From Siphlonurus alternatus (lineage: Eukaryota; Arthropoda; Insecta; Ephemeroptera; Siphlonuridae), in the NCBI GenBank assembly GCA_949825025.1, contig OX463787.1, forward strand, positions 18,695,482-18,759,481: DNA of 64,000 bases, written 5' to 3'. Numbering within the stretch: the first letter of the stretch is position 1; each line of letters begins with the position of its first letter. Both the position numbers and the translations under genes were made by a program. The notes under the pieces were generated by a model. That model saw only the letters and a program-made list of their open reading frames with translations. It did no database searches and was not told where the DNA came from. Positions 10,636 through 22,620 of this stretch are shown in pieces.

Positions 10636-12484
10636 AGATGGCCTTAATCTCCGCAGAACCAAGACTTGAGTGGCCGTAACATTTAAAAGCCCTATGTTCG
10701 TCTATATCTAGGCTGGATGCAACATTTCTAAACTTCAAAGAAACAAGCCAAACTACAACAAGCGGTATTTTCACTGCAACCTAGCAACGCTGAGAGGCAG
10801 GGCAACGTTGCCAGCTCATACAATGCATGAGCACACACGCGGCAGAAGCGAGCAAGCAAGTTGAAACCTGTGTTTGAAATTTTGCGCCACAATGTGGCAA
10901 CGTTTGTAAAATACTAAATTTGAAGAAGGTAAACGAACATGGGGCTTTTAAATTTGACGGCCACTGTAGTTCTACCGTGAGCTGCAGACCTCAGTATGCT
11001 TTAGTAGGAAAAAAAAAATGGAACAATCTTTCAATCGGAAATACCGTAATGTGGAATTAAAAAAAACATCGCATTTTTATTAGTAATAATTAAAAAAAAA
11101 CTAGCATTTTCAAGGGGAAGGAGGTGTCATACCGACCCGTAAATCTTTTAAAGTGAGAGAAAAAGAGTAAAATACTTGTCTAAAAATTCTGAAAAAAATT
11201 GTATACAATATTATTATAGTTAGCAAAACAGCAATGTATTTCCGCAAAAGAAGATTGGGAGAAAAAAAAATAACTTTTTTTTTAACATGTGGTTTAAATA
11301 GCGGGTCATTTCGATCCCCCCTTCTTCACTTCGGTAAAGCGTGTGGCAAAATAGTATATACCTTGGTGATACTAAAATATATTATTTACTTATTAGATTA
11401 AAATCCTTTCTGAAGTAAGTTTATTTTGAATAAAGTATTAAGAATTTGGTTAACTAATTTGTTTAATTTCAAAGGGATATTTTTTGTCACAATAATGCGT
11501 ATCTTGGGAAGGAAGTCAAAACAACTTGACATTTAAATCATTTTATATTATATTATAAATTAAATTTTTTTCTGATACACAATTTTTTCAATCAATTATT
11601 AATTATTTTTTGGCTAAAAAAATTGAAATAATTTTTAAAGCACACTTTTTTCTAACTTTAAAATTATCTTCGCTCTCTCCCTTCCGTCTTTTAGTAATGC
11701 TAGGGTTAATATTTTAAAACGTACTTTGCTATATACAATATTGTTTTACTGTATTATGTAAACGGATGAAAACCATACAGTGTTCAGTCTACAATACACG
11801 TACATTAAAAATAAATAAAAATATTTTAAAACCAGAATTTAATTATTACTATATTTAGGCAAAAAACAAAGTCTTGAGAGATTTAATAAATTATTAAATA
11901 ATAAAATTTCTAAACTAGTCAAAAATTATTCCTTTACCTCAAAATGCAAGTCACGTAACTACCAAAAATTGATGCAACGACTCAAATCGTTATCTTACAA
12001 GTACATAAGGATCATTGTTCCACTTCCAAAACTTTTTTTTTGTAGTTACATGATTTTTATACAGAGGAAAAAAATGACGTAATAATTATATTCTTGATTA
12101 AGAATGTCTTCCTTTTATATTATTTTGCTGTTTTTTTTTAACTTATAATAATTAACATTAATTTCAACTTAATTATATCTTCTTTGAGCATTTTATTGAT
12201 TATTATATAGCAAATTGAAGTAAAAATCATCTTTATATATAATGAAGATATTTTTACTAGTCTTTTACTTTCTATCTGCCGTCGGCTGAATAAAAAAACA
12301 AGAGCTGTTTTTAAGTTTAAGGTCGGCGGCCTCAAAAATTTATTTGCGTATGTGACGTAATCCTATGTCGTGGGAGATGTATAGTGGATTTAACATAAAA
12401 ATAACCTGAAAGTGTAAAAAAACTGTTGCTTTAAATTAATTGTAACTGGATTCAATGCATTTAATATAATATATTTTACTTTGA

Positions 12485-12755
12485 TCCAAGTTGAAATAAA
12501 TTTCATCTTTTATTCACTATTAAACTCTCCTTTTTTCTCCTCTTATTTTGCACCTATATAGGGTAAAAAACAAACGAAAAAGACGAGATTAAATCTTCTC
12601 TTCTTGAGCATAAAATGTTAGAAATAATGTCTTCATATCATCCTCACTTTGAGCGAAGAGGATATAAGATGTGTTTTAGAGGTAAAAAGATTAGGATTAG
12701 ATGTGTAAAGGATCAGTTGAAGACGTATTATTTTTCAACTAGGGGCAATTAAAAA
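12485..12755. mobile_element. MITE family E (CCCGAGTTGAAATAAATTTCAT ends), copy 1
   Basis: A recurring element about 260-290 bp long. Landmarks are AAATTTCATCTTTT..CTCTCCT, CATAAAATGTTAGAAATA.TGTCTTCAT, TGAGCGAAGAGGA, GGTAAAAAGATTAGG, GTGTAAAGGAT and TTTTTCAACTAGGG. Other copies: 35115-35400 (reverse), 52190-52460, 59040-59510, 60470-60755, 61985-62225 and 63185-63455 (reverse), plus a piece at 16585-16700. Confidence 0.75.
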
Positions 12756-13290
12756 AAAAATTATTTGAATTTTAATATTAGCTGTGGAAGAGAAATATCG
12801 AATTAAAAGTAATAAAACTGATTTCGTTTTTGAAAATATATTACAATCGTGTGAAATTTTACGTAAAATTATATTAAAAAACAGTAACATCCGGAGAAAT
12901 TGTTACATCAATTTGACTTAATATGTTTGTGAAGTTCAAGTAACGTTATCAACTGTGACCTTGACAGTGAGATGAAGGTCACCAGATTATCACTCCAATG
13001 TCTCGAGACATGCAAAATAATATATTTTATATTCAAATGGTACAGTCGTTTCCTCAGGAAATTTCTTTGCAGCTTTATTCATTACCATTCCCCATAAAAT
13101 TCCATAATTTACATGGGGAATGGTGATTAACAGGGGTGCAAAAGAAAATTTTTTTAAGGCGATGACTGTACATCATTAAATTTGTATGTTAAATCTTTTC
13201 CACTGTAGAGCATTCGTGTGTACCGAAGGGGTTTTAAAAAGTAATTAAACAAAAAATAATAAATAAATGAAGAAATAAATTAAAAAAAAA

Positions 13291-13405
<115 letters not shown>

Positions 13406-13444
13406 AATAGCATTTTCAGCGTTTTGAGTTGTTATGTTCAAAAA

Positions 13445-13975
13445 ATGGAGTATCGATTTCAATTTTTTTTATTGCAAAAATGGATAAAGCGTGCAAAGAT
13501 ATGCTACCCTGATTTTTTTCAGATTTGCTAGAGTCTGAGAACCATTTTTAAAAATTTTTGAAAATCCTTGTTATGATGTCACGAGGCGGCAAGTCCTATC
13601 TTTTCCTTAAGAAAATTCCATGTTAAATTAGTTAACTTTAAAAATTCGTAACTCAAAAACTAGATCGTATTTGTGTACCTGATATTTTTGCTATTGAAAG
13701 GGAGTGTAGAAGAGAACATTTTAATCTTTTTTTTAATAATTTTCGTCTGAGGGATTTTTTTAACATTGGTGGCGTTATCTTACCTTTAAGGAGTGGTGCC
13801 TCGTGACATCACAGAAAGGACTTTCATCAATAACTTTTTAAAAATTCTTCCGGGACTCTTAAAAAAAAAAAAAAATAAAAAAAGTGAAAAAGTGAAAAAA
13901 AATCAGAGTAGCATAACTTTGCATGTTCTATCCATTTCTGCAATAAAGAAAAATTTAGGTCAATACTCCAATATT
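13445..13975. mobile_element. MITE family A with another MITE inserted near its centre
   Basis: The left arm starts near AATGGAGTATCG and runs through GCTACCCTGATTTTTTTCAG to TGATGTCACGAGGCGGCAAG. The right arm starts GTGGTGCCTCGTGACATCAC and ends GTCAATACTCCAAT. Between them at about 13607-13787 is a half-element of the family complete at 57975-58335 (AACTCAAAAACTAGATCGTA..ATTGGTGGCGTTATC). The junctions both read TTAAG, a possible short target duplication. Confidence 0.7.
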
Positions 13976-13989
13976 TGTTGTTAAAGTTC

Positions 13990-14110
13990 TCAGCTGGTGA
14001 TTACATGAGCAACATTCACTCCCCTCCACCAAGAGTCCTCACAAGTCAGTTGCCAGTCAGTCGCCTTTGGAGACGGTACTTGGAGTCTCCGGAGAGTGAG
14101 TTGTTTATAT
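13990..14110 (+). promoter_or_regulatory. Putative promoter / untranslated first exon of lectin 1
   Basis: A block reading CACTCCCCTCCAC, then GTCCTCACAAGTCAGTT and GTCAGTCG, is shared with 21945-22010 upstream of lectin 2. The conserved TCAGT fits the arthropod initiator. The conservation in two paralogues whose coding exon starts with an acceptor just before the ATG suggests a 5' untranslated exon here. The transcription start and donor were not resolved. Confidence 0.4.
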
Positions 14111-14214
14111 TGGAGTGTTTTATCGTGTTGTTTATTGAGTAGTCTTATTTGCAAACTTTGCTATGTCAAAAATTGAGGGTTTATTGTGCAATTTTAATAA
14201 TTTCTTTGAAATAA

Positions 14215-14350
14215 AATTTTGGGAGCTGTGGCGCAGTGCACTTGACTGGGACTTATTACATGGGACGCATGGTTACATGGATGGGTGACCATTTTCAATG
14301 AAAATCACGAAGTCCACCCAGGAGCTTAGATTTCCATGGTTCCCCCAGTG
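14215..14350 (+). mobile_element. 5S-rRNA-derived SINE relic in lectin 1 intron
   Basis: GGGAGCTGTGGCGCAGTGCACTTGACTGG is followed by a 5S-like internal region ending GGATGGGTGACCATTTTCAA, then CACCCAGGAGC and a TTTCCATGGTTCCCCCAGT core. The 5S box (TGGATGGGTGACC) is intact while the upstream AAGTCAAGCA part is lost. The equivalent place in lectin 2 carries a homologous relic, so it predates the duplication. Confidence 0.6.
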
Positions 14351-14530
14351 AATAAAATACAACGGGTGGTCAAAATTAATGAAAATGTAATGTTGATTCA
14401 ATGAATTTTTATTCTATAATTGCTTTATCTAACGTTTAGCTTGTCTCAGGTTTCTACGATTCCCTCAGCTTGTATACTAATACACTAAAGTAGTTATACT
14501 TGAATGTCTTTTGATAATATGCATCTGCCT

Positions 14531-14531
<1 letters not shown>

Positions 14532-14603
<72 letters not shown>
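14532..14603. repeat. (TC)n microsatellite
   Basis: About 35 uninterrupted TC units, 50 bp before the acceptor of the start-codon exon of lectin 1. It would act as a very long pyrimidine tract. Confidence 0.97.
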
Positions 14604-14607
<4 letters not shown>

Positions 14608-14666
14608 AGTCTCTTTATTTCACTTGATAATTCTTCGTTTTCTCTTTCTACAGATCTTACTGCAAA

Positions 14667-17600
14667 ATGACTCGTCTCCGCATCTTTCTCCTCATCTTCT
14701 GTCTCATCGTAATGTTAACTCAATTACAAGCTTCTCAATCAAAGGTTAGTACAGACAAATGTTAAAACAATACCAAAGTCTTCTACTCGCATTGGTTGTA
14801 AAAATACATTGTTTATAATGTCTTTCGCATGAAGCCTTTTTCATTGTTAAACATGGGACGACGTACTGCCTAATTTTACTACCAGAGCAGAGAACGTAAT
14901 GGCATTGTTGGCGCTAGTTAACCGTTTCAACTTCATAATTAACGGTCATTTTCAATAAGTTAACATGTAAATCAACAACCGTCCCATGTTTTTCCTTCCA
15001 CGCGACAGACATTACACAACAATACTTTGTTTATTAGCAATGAGCAGAAGATTTTGAACAATAAATATTTAAATATTAATAGGAATGTGCATTAAATTTC
15101 CTGCAAAAATAAAGGAGCGGTAAGGTTTAAGACGACCTGTAACTTTTTAAATGCCGTGGAAAAATGGGAAATTTACTGCTCAAATATTTTTGAAACAATA
15201 TGTAAATCATATTTTTGAATCAGTAATGATTTTCCGTTATTAGTTTCGTGTATTCCATGAAACAATTGATAAATATTTTTGTTATTTTTCAGGCCGAAAC
15301 TCCTAAGGAAAACGACCAACCTGCTGGTAAGTGCGACAATCAATTGCTTTAGTTGAAATTGTCTGTTATTATATATTAACTTAACAATATATATTGTAGT
15401 AAAAGTGGTGCTCTGTGTGGTTAAGTTTTGGTCTTGCCTTGTGTGTGCAGCTTTCATGTAGATAAATAAAGTTGCTGTTAATCCAGAGAGCGATTTAAAG
15501 CAAAATTGAAGAAGTACACTTGTTATTTTGTGTAGTAGCTATCTTGGCGAGAGAAAATCACTTCCTACGTTGCATGGAGTGATTTTATCGCAAATATGGC
15601 CACCATATGACATTGAAGCAAGTGCGCTTTTCTCGCGCCTGAATTTTAAACATAAAAACAGAGAAGTGAAAATCACTAATATAAATATGTTTAAATAGTT
15701 TTCAAGTTCAAAACTGAATTATAGTTTAAGAAAATTTGCACTTCCGGCTACTTCTGGTGGTGTCTTATTTTTGATGAATGGAGTATTGACCTCATTTTTT
15801 TATTGCAGAAATGAATAGTTATGCAAAGTTATGCTACCCTGATTTTTGTCAGAATTTTTACAGCCCTGAAGGTATTTTTAAAAAATAATTTAAAATAATT
15901 GTTGTGACGTCACGAGGCGGCAAGTCCTATCCTTTTCTATAGGAGAGGTGCCTCGTGACGTCACAAAAAGGAAATTCAATAATTTTTAAAAATACTTCCA
16001 GGGCTGTAAAAATTTTGAAAAAAATCAGGGTAGCATAACATTGCACCCTCTATCCATTTTTGCAATAAATAATTGAGGTCGGTACTCCACTGTAGAAATG
16101 TAAAATATGTTTTCTTGATATTAATTGAATCTTTCCATTTACAGTTGCTGCTCTTACATTGACGAAACTTGGAGATAAATGTTATTACTTCGAGGAGAAA
16201 GTGGAAAAGGTAATTCTAATATTTTTATATTAAAATTATTTTATTTGTAATTCGTTTGTAAAAACCTCTGTGTTACTCGAAAATAAAGTAATAGTAATAA
16301 ATGTTAATTTAATCTTACCGAACTGTTTCCACTCGTCGATTTTGTTGTAGTATGCCGAGAAACTTGAGCACTGAATTATAATGATAATAGTTTTTATTAT
16401 TATCACTACACTTCAGGTGCACCTGTTTTCTTCATCTTTCGGGAATCATCTGTTTCCATCGACGAGTGGAAACAGTCCTGTAATATTCAATTACAATTTT
16501 ATTTATAATAAAACATCGTCAGAAAACATTCTTTAATGTTAAAAAAATACTATAATACAATTTATTTATTTTCATCATGGTATTCGATTGATCCACACTT
16601 TGAGCCAGGAAGGAAAAAAAAATCATTTTTGAGGACGTAAAAAGATTAGGTTTTAGACATGTTGATGGTAAGTTGAAGAGATAATTTTTTAAATATAATT
16701 AGTGCTTGAAAAGTAGTTTTTCAGTTAGCTTTCTGAATATTTTACATGAAAGAAACAAGTAGCTAAAATCGTCCTAATGTTTACAGGAGCTAAACTGGAC
16801 GTCAGCCCAGCAGTTCTGTCAGTCACACGGTCTGCAGCTGGCCAGTATCGAGACTGAGGAGGAGAACAACTTGATCGCGGATTACGTCAGGGGAAAGAAG
16901 ATGCCTGAGTACAATGATAATAATTGGGGTGAGACAACACCATCAAATTTTAAAAGAAAACTAAATGTTACCCTGGCATTAACAGTGGGCGAGACGAGAC
17001 GATCCGTATTAAGGCTGGTCGCAGACAGAATCGAATGATTTCGCAGCGTATGATAAAGAAAATAAGAACCTATGCGGTCAGGTGCGCGCGCACACACAGT
17101 TTCGTATCGTATGCTTTCGTATGATAAGAAATTTAGAACTGGTTCTAAATGAGAAACGTTCGATCGTAGAAATAAAAGTGGGTGTGCGACCTCCCCACCT
17201 CTTTTAAAGTGTAAGACACGTACTGCTGTATAATGTTTCTGAAAATATTTATGATCTGTAGTTAGCCACCCAGTAATGTATTTCCACATAAAAATTATCG
17301 ATAAAAAAATAATTAAAAAATGTGACTTACATAGCAGGTCGTGTAAACTCTTAATCCTTATAAAGCATCTGGCATTTTTTTTTTTTTTTTTTGGTTTTGC
17401 TGTTATTATCAGTCAGTAATATGAAATTCACGCGAAGATTGGCCGTCGCATTTGCGCCTGCCAATATGCGTGAATTTTCAAATGCGCACATTGGTGAAAG
17501 ACACTTTCAAGGTGCATGGAGTCCGCCCGCAATTTAAATCACGTGAGCACCTTGCAAGGACGATTGCTTTGATTCTATAATTAATCAACATTTAATTTAA

Positions 17601-18671
17601 ACAGTTAATTAAGAAGGAGCTTACCCTCACAACAGTACGATAGGTCTCTTTGTGGCATTTATTGTCCTAGTTATTTTTGGAGTGGGAAAGTCAAATTTCA
17701 TCATGCACGCATATCAGAGACCCTATAGAGACCTGCGTGTCTTATGGGTAGGAATTTGAAGAACCTTGAATTTACTTTCACAGGAATTCCGATTGGCAAT
17801 GCCACTACCGACGAATCATCATGGTTTCATTATTAATGACGTCATCCGAGCTGGCCAATCGCTGATCACAAAATCGCCGATTGGCTATCTCGGATGACGT
17901 CACTGATGATGAAACCATGATGATTGGTCGACAGTAGTGTGGCCACTCGGAATTCCGGTGGAACTAAATTCAAGGTTTTTCAAATTCCTACCCATAAGAC
18001 ACGGAGATCTCTTTAGTGACTGCACGCAGAAACCCTACAGAGATCTCCGTGTCTTAATATGGTTTGACATTTGACCAGCTTGGCCGAGATTCACTGTAAC
18101 TGAGAGTGGCGGCGCCACTGAATCACAGCGGCACGGCTCGGTTCTCGCTGGCTGTGCGGGCAATTTTAGCCAGCAAGAACCGGGCCGTGCCGAACATTTA
18201 GCAGCGCTGCCACTCTCTCAGTTACAGTGAAGCTCTGATCAAATCCCTAGCCATAAGACACGGAGGTCTCTGTAGGCCCGGGTCTTTGCTCTGCACGCAT
18301 ATGCGACCGCAGATTGTTCACGAATATGTGTGCATATTCGCCACGAATATTCAACGACTGACGATACTTTGAACATTTTAAGCTGACTTTCATCCCACGA
18401 TGCATGTCCTAACATGTGTGTACTGTCTCCAGGTATTTGGAATTTCTGGGTGTCAGGAAGCGACTCCGAGGAGGAAGATTCGTGGCTCTGGACATCTTCG
18501 GGACATCAAGTGAACTTCACTAACTGGAAGCAAGGACATCCCACCAATTGGAATGCTAACTCTGACTGCTTGATGTTGGAGGTCTATGCAGATGGCAGAG
18601 ACTGGTGGGTCGACTATCGTTGTTCAGAACCATTTAGGTTCATTTGTGAGTCGGAGGACGTCTGTCAGTAA
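14667..18671 (+). CDS. Secreted C-type lectin 1 (185 aa)
   Basis: Five coding exons: 14667-14744, 15293-15326, 16145-16209, 16787-16928 and 18433-18671 (stop TAA 18669-18671), phases 0, 1, 0, 1. The untranslated acceptor TTCTACAG ends at 14653. Residues 1-22 form a signal peptide (MTRLRIFLLIFCLIVML..). A short linker follows, then a single CTLD from about residue 45 (KLGDKCYYF) through N-W-T-S-A-Q-Q-F-C-Q-S-H-G and I-E-T-E-E-E-N-N-L-I to W-V-D-Y-R-C-S-E-P-F-R-F-I-C-E. The usual EPN sugar motif is H-P-T-N and WND is WWVD, so calcium-dependent sugar binding by the standard site is doubtful. An extra Cys follows at the C-terminus (EDVC). AATAAA at 18962-18967 may be the polyadenylation signal. 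Confidence 0.88.
14812..15060. mobile_element. MITE family I (AATGTCT.TCGCATGAA ends)
   Basis: Fold-back whose arms pair TTAAACATGGGACGACGTA with its counterpart around 14985-15010. Related copies are at 24930-25210 in the paralogous intron of lectin 2 and at 33800-34050. Confidence 0.6.
15778..16092. mobile_element. MITE family A (TGACGTCAC arms), copy in lectin 1 intron
   Basis: Ends AATGGAGTATTGACCTCA and TGAGGTCGGTACTCCA. Inner arms GTGACGTCACGAGGCGGCAAG and GGTGCCTCGTGACGTCAC flank a central loop near 15935. Other copies: 13445-13975, 21468-21792, 30988-31309, half copy 38820-38996, diverged copy 54812-55125. Confidence 0.8.
16985..17165. mobile_element. MITE family J (GGCTGGTCGCA end, CGTATGATAAGAAATTTAGAAC)
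   Basis: Repeated sequence with TTTCGTATCGTATG..TTCGTATGATAAGAAATTTAGAACTGG. Related copies are at 23985-24160, 24230-24400 and 59740-59935. It lies in the last intron of lectin 1. Confidence 0.55.
17695..18275. mobile_element. Two adjacent fold-back MITEs sharing GAGACC..GTGTCTTATGG ends
   Basis: The first hairpin (about 17716-18010) has arms GGAATTCCGATTGGC..CGGATGACGTCA folding at 17865. The second (about 18030-18275) has arms CACTGTAACTGAGAGTGGCGGC and the reverse complement, with GCACGGCTCGGTTCTCGCTGGC inside. The second type recurs at 20205-20455 and 32860-33085. Both lie in the last intron of lectin 1. Confidence 0.7.
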
Positions 18672-20190
18672 ATTACAAGGATCTTGTACTATGGATAGAC
18701 TAGGCCTATACCAAAATAGCATTAGAACTACTGAGGCAAAAATTCATTGTATCATGGCCGCCGAGCGCAACATTCTGTATTGTTTTGGTTTCACAGGCCA
18801 TGGTAAGATGGAGGATATCCTATTGTTCTACCACCCACTTCCTCCTCACGACCTTGCCTCACTGACGATAGTGCCCCTACCTATCCATAGTATACAACAT
18901 CCTTGGTAACATTCATCTCACATCTTGAATTAGTGAAAGGATGGACATTCGCTTGACGGAAAATAAATTTGGACCTACGACAATCCTGATATTATATACC
19001 AGTGGAAGTTTCATTATATTTCATATTAATTTACTAAATTTTAACAATGATTGAAAATATATAATTACCTAAAATGCAGTGTGTACATTATTTCAACTAG
19101 GGTCACATGCATGGCTTTTATGACAAAAAAAAGTTCATAAAAATAATTGTTATAATTTTATTTATGTAAAAACTGTTAAGTTTATTAATACAAGTCATCA
19201 GTTGATATTTTTTAAAAAAAGAAATGAGTTTATTCAAAATATTCATTATTTAATTACTATTTCAATGTGTTTATTTTATATAGATAATTGTTTTAAAATT
19301 ATCCATTGCATAACAGGCAATATTTGTAAAAGAAATATTTGTTAAAAAATATATGTTTCCTTATTAAACGAACAATATAAAATTAAAAATGCTTTTTATT
19401 ATCATTCCTATACCCTTCTTTAAATTTTATGTAAGTTTTGCGGCATGATTGATTGATTGATTGATTGATGCATTAAATGATTGATATTTTATTTTTACTG
19501 CATGCACTGTTATTATTTTATAAATTACGGAAAAATAATGTACAGAGTAATTATGAAAGTAAAGCTATTAAATTCTTTTTGTTCTATCTTTTCGATATCT
19601 AATCGAAACCTATATTTGAAAATAAAAAATTAATAGCTATCATTGGAAAGAAAATTTCATTAATTAATAAGTCAATATCAATGTAGTTACACTGAATAGG
19701 GTGCTTGCAATGCACTTAATTTCGATGCTTCAAATGTTTTTCTCCTGTCATAAAAAATGAAGGTGTCGAATTAATGATTACTAATGGGGGATAATTACCA
19801 AAATTAAATAATATATGAAATGTATTGCTTATTTGGGATATTATTTAGTTCTCTGGGAAAAAAGTTATTTAGAAGAAAAGAATTTTCAATATTGACATTC
19901 ATAGTTGGATTTCTGACTAAGGGAACTGCGGAAATCATTAATATCAATAAAATGGAGACTTTAAATATTTTTATGCTTTTATTTTACGGTGCATTTAACC
20001 ATAAATAATACAGGTTTTTTTTTTTTAGTGTGTGTTATCTAAATATTCACAAATAGAACGATAAATTATAATTATCTCTCTGGATGATGCAAGAGTACGA
20101 AAACAGTTTTTTACAAAATGACTCCAAGGTCAAATGTTAAAGTACATCTCATGCTTCACATGCTATTTTAGTGGTTATATAGATAACAAG
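18672..20190. other. Lectin 1 downstream region
   Basis: Likely 3' untranslated sequence to about 18990, then AT-rich DNA with a (TTGA)n run near 19448-19467. No coding exon was recognised. Confidence 0.5.
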
Positions 20191-20204
20191 TATGATCACT
20201 TCCA

Positions 20205-20455
20205 GAGACCCTACAGAGACCTTCGTGTCTTATGACCAGAAATCTGACCAACTTGGCCGAGATTCACTGTAACTGAGAGTGGCGGCGCCACTGAATCGCA
20301 GCAGCACGGCCCGGTTCTCGCTGGCTGCGCGGGCAATTTTATCCAGCAAGAACCGAGCCGTGCTGAACATTTAGCAGCGCCGCCACTCTCAGGTAGCGAA
20401 ACCCTGATGAATTCCCTGGCCATATATCACGGAGGTCTCTGTAGGGTCTCTGGAT
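20205..20455. mobile_element. Fold-back MITE (GAGACCCTACAGAGACC ends)
   Basis: Ends AGAGACCCTACAGAGACCTTCGTGTC and GAGGTCTCTGTAGGGTCTCT pair. The arms carry CACTGTAACTGAGAGTGGCGGC and the matching GCCGCCACTCTCAG. Same family as 18030-18275 and 32860-33085. Confidence 0.8.
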
Positions 20456-20629
20456 TAATTAAAAATTAAAATTCCCTTTCATTCATGGAAGCCGTAAGAT
20501 AAAGATTTGGCTTTATATTTTAACTCTAGCATTCTAAAGCACTGTTTTGTAGCAAGCTATAACAGATGGGGGGGGGGGGATGAATGATACCGTTGTTAAA
20601 CTCACCAATTAAAAAGAAAAAAATTAATC

Positions 20630-20790
20630 TTAAGCTGATATTACACGATACAATTTTTTTAACTGTTGCATACAAATTTTCCTTACAAGAAAACTTGAAC
20701 TCCATGCAATCAAATGGAGTTGAAGTTTTCTTGAAAGGAAATATTGTATACATTAATTAAAAAAAATTTATCGTGTAATACCGGCTTTAG
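20630..20790. mobile_element. Hairpin MITE family F (TTACACGATACAATTTTT ends), copy 1
   Basis: About 160 bp with ends TATTACACGATACAATTTTTT and AAATTTATCGTGTAATACCGGC. The inner arms TCCTTACAAGAAAAC and GTTTTCTTGAAAGGA fold on themselves. Other copies are at 26543-26697 and 26869-27028. Confidence 0.85.
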
Positions 20791-21394
20791 TATTTTTGTT
20801 GCAGAAACAGAAATACAGTCATGTACGTTACTCTTTGATTAAGGGTTGCAATGTTTTTTTTAGAATTTTTGCAGAAGTATTTCACTGTTTTAAAAACGTA
20901 GCAATAACCATAGCATTACAAAGGAAGAAGGGGAGGTGTCAATACTACCAGTAAATCATTAAAAAAATATATTGTCAAGTACAGCCTCTAAAAATTCTAA
21001 AAAAAAAAAAAATGTTAACCTTAGTTGCCACCCAGGAATGAATTTGCACAAGAAAGTATTGAGAAATGAACAATGATTTTCCTTTAATATTTGCTTTAAA
21101 TAGCTGATCGTTTTGACCCCCCACCCCCTTGATAAAGCGTGTGACAAAGAAGTACCTTGGCAAAACTATTTTTAAATAATTATTGCAAATACGACCACGC
21201 TTCTCGGAGCTGTCAATAGACGTCTAGGCCCTACCCTTTTTACTAAGGCTCCAGGGGTGCCAGAGCATAAATTAGAGAACTTCAATAATTATATAAAAAT
21301 CGTTTCGCGACTCTAAAAAATTAAAAAAAAATCAGAATGGCAGAATTTGATAAGTTCTTGGAATTGTTCGGGTTAAAGCTACAAGCTGATAATT

Positions 21395-21930
21395 ACATAC
21401 AGTCAAATTAATTTAAAATTCCCGCTACAATTACCCGAAAGTGAGAGGTTTCTGGCCTTTCTGATACAATGGAGTATTAATTGACCTCAAAATTTTTTAT
21501 TGCAGAAATGGATAGAGCGTGCAAAAATATGCTACCCAGATATTTTTTACATTTTTTAGATCCCGGGAACTATTTTTAAAAAAATTATTGAAAGTTCTTT
21601 TTGTGACGTCACGCGGCGGCAAGTCCTATATTTTTCTTAAGAAGCGGTGTCTCGTGACGTCACAAAAAGTACTTTCAATAATTTTTTAAAAATAGTTCTC
21701 GGGCTCTAAAAAATCTGAAAAAAATCAGGTTAGCATAACTTTGCACGCTCTATCCATTTCTGCAATAAAAAATTTTGAGGTCAATACTCTATTAGAAAAT
21801 TTGACGACAGATTTGTAAGAACAGTACTAACATGTTTTTAAATTTTCAAGACTCAGATATGAACAAGACGACCACAAACTATTAACTTCCGTCAGGAATG
21901 TTATGTAAATTTGACTATAAAAACATAAAA
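21395..21930. mobile_element. MITE family D with family A MITE nested at 21468-21792
   Basis: The outer element starts ACAGTCAAATTAATTTAAAATTCCC and carries GAAAGTGAGAGGTTTCTGG; its far end is TTATGTAAATTTGACTAT. The family A element (CAATGGAGTATTAA..AATACTCTATT) interrupts it. Undisturbed family D copies lie at 31500-31728 and 34600-34818, and a half copy at 37908-38000, with CCGGAAGTAGCCGGAAGTG inside. Confidence 0.75.
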
Positions 21931-21944
21931 ACATTATCTTCACT

Positions 21945-22105
21945 CCCCTCCACAAGTAGTTAGCAATGGTCCTCACAAGTCAGTTTCGAGTCAGTCGTCT
22001 ACAGAGAATTTGAGTGGAGGATTGTGTATAAAAAGTGGGGAGTTTTGTCGCTTTCAGTGTTATATTGTTTTCTGTGTGTTTATACTGTTTATCGCATCCT
22101 GCGAA
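21945..22105 (+). promoter_or_regulatory. Putative promoter / untranslated first exon of lectin 2
   Basis: Shares CACTCCCCTCCAC, GTCCTCACAAGTCAGTTTCGAGTCAGTCG with the lectin 1 upstream block. TCAGT matches the arthropod initiator. A donor-like AAAGTAAGAAT follows at 22103-22113 and could end a 5' untranslated exon that joins the acceptor at 24493. Confidence 0.4.
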
Positions 22106-22379
22106 AGTAAGAATATTTTTAGAGGGTATAAAGGCGGATTCAGATGGTGACAACGGCGATGCGACGCGATTTTGACGTAAAAGTTGTGAAATCCTATGCG
22201 GTGGCGAATTCACCAAATATCGCGTTCATTACGATGCTCTCTTTCTTTTAATCCCCAAATATGGCCGGCAATGGATGTTACAGCAAGTGCGCTTTATTCG
22301 CGTCGCGTCGCATGATAAAAATCGCTCATGTAAATCCACCTTGATATGTAATTTTATTTAATATTTATTATTTTACTAT

Positions 22380-22620
22380 AGAATTTTGGGAGTTATGCTC
22401 CAGTTCGCTTTATCAGGTCTCTTCAAATCACCGAGGTCAAGCAATGGTGAGCATGTTTATTAGTTGGATGGGAGAACATTTTTAACAAAATTCACGGTTC
22501 CCACCTATGAGTAAATCGTCACGCTTTTCCACCATGGGATTCCCCTAGCACATAAAATGTAGCTGCAACCCTGAATGAGATTTACACGGTTCCCTCATCA
22601 ATTAAATTACAATGGTTACC
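22380..22620 (+). mobile_element. 5S-rRNA-derived SINE relic in lectin 2 intron
   Basis: GGGAGTTATGCTCCAGTTCGCTTTATCAGGTCTCTTCAAATCACCGAGGTCAAGCAA-type start (5S-like AAATCACCGAGGTCAAGCA), then TAGTTGGATGGGAGAACATTTTTAACAAAAT and the CACGGTTCCCACC tail. It is homologous in position to 14215-14350. Confidence 0.65.

Noticed and set aside
18586..18909. 107-codon frame overlapping the lectin 1 last exon
   Set aside because: It is in a different frame from the CTLD exon, has no start context or domain, and covers the 3' untranslated region.
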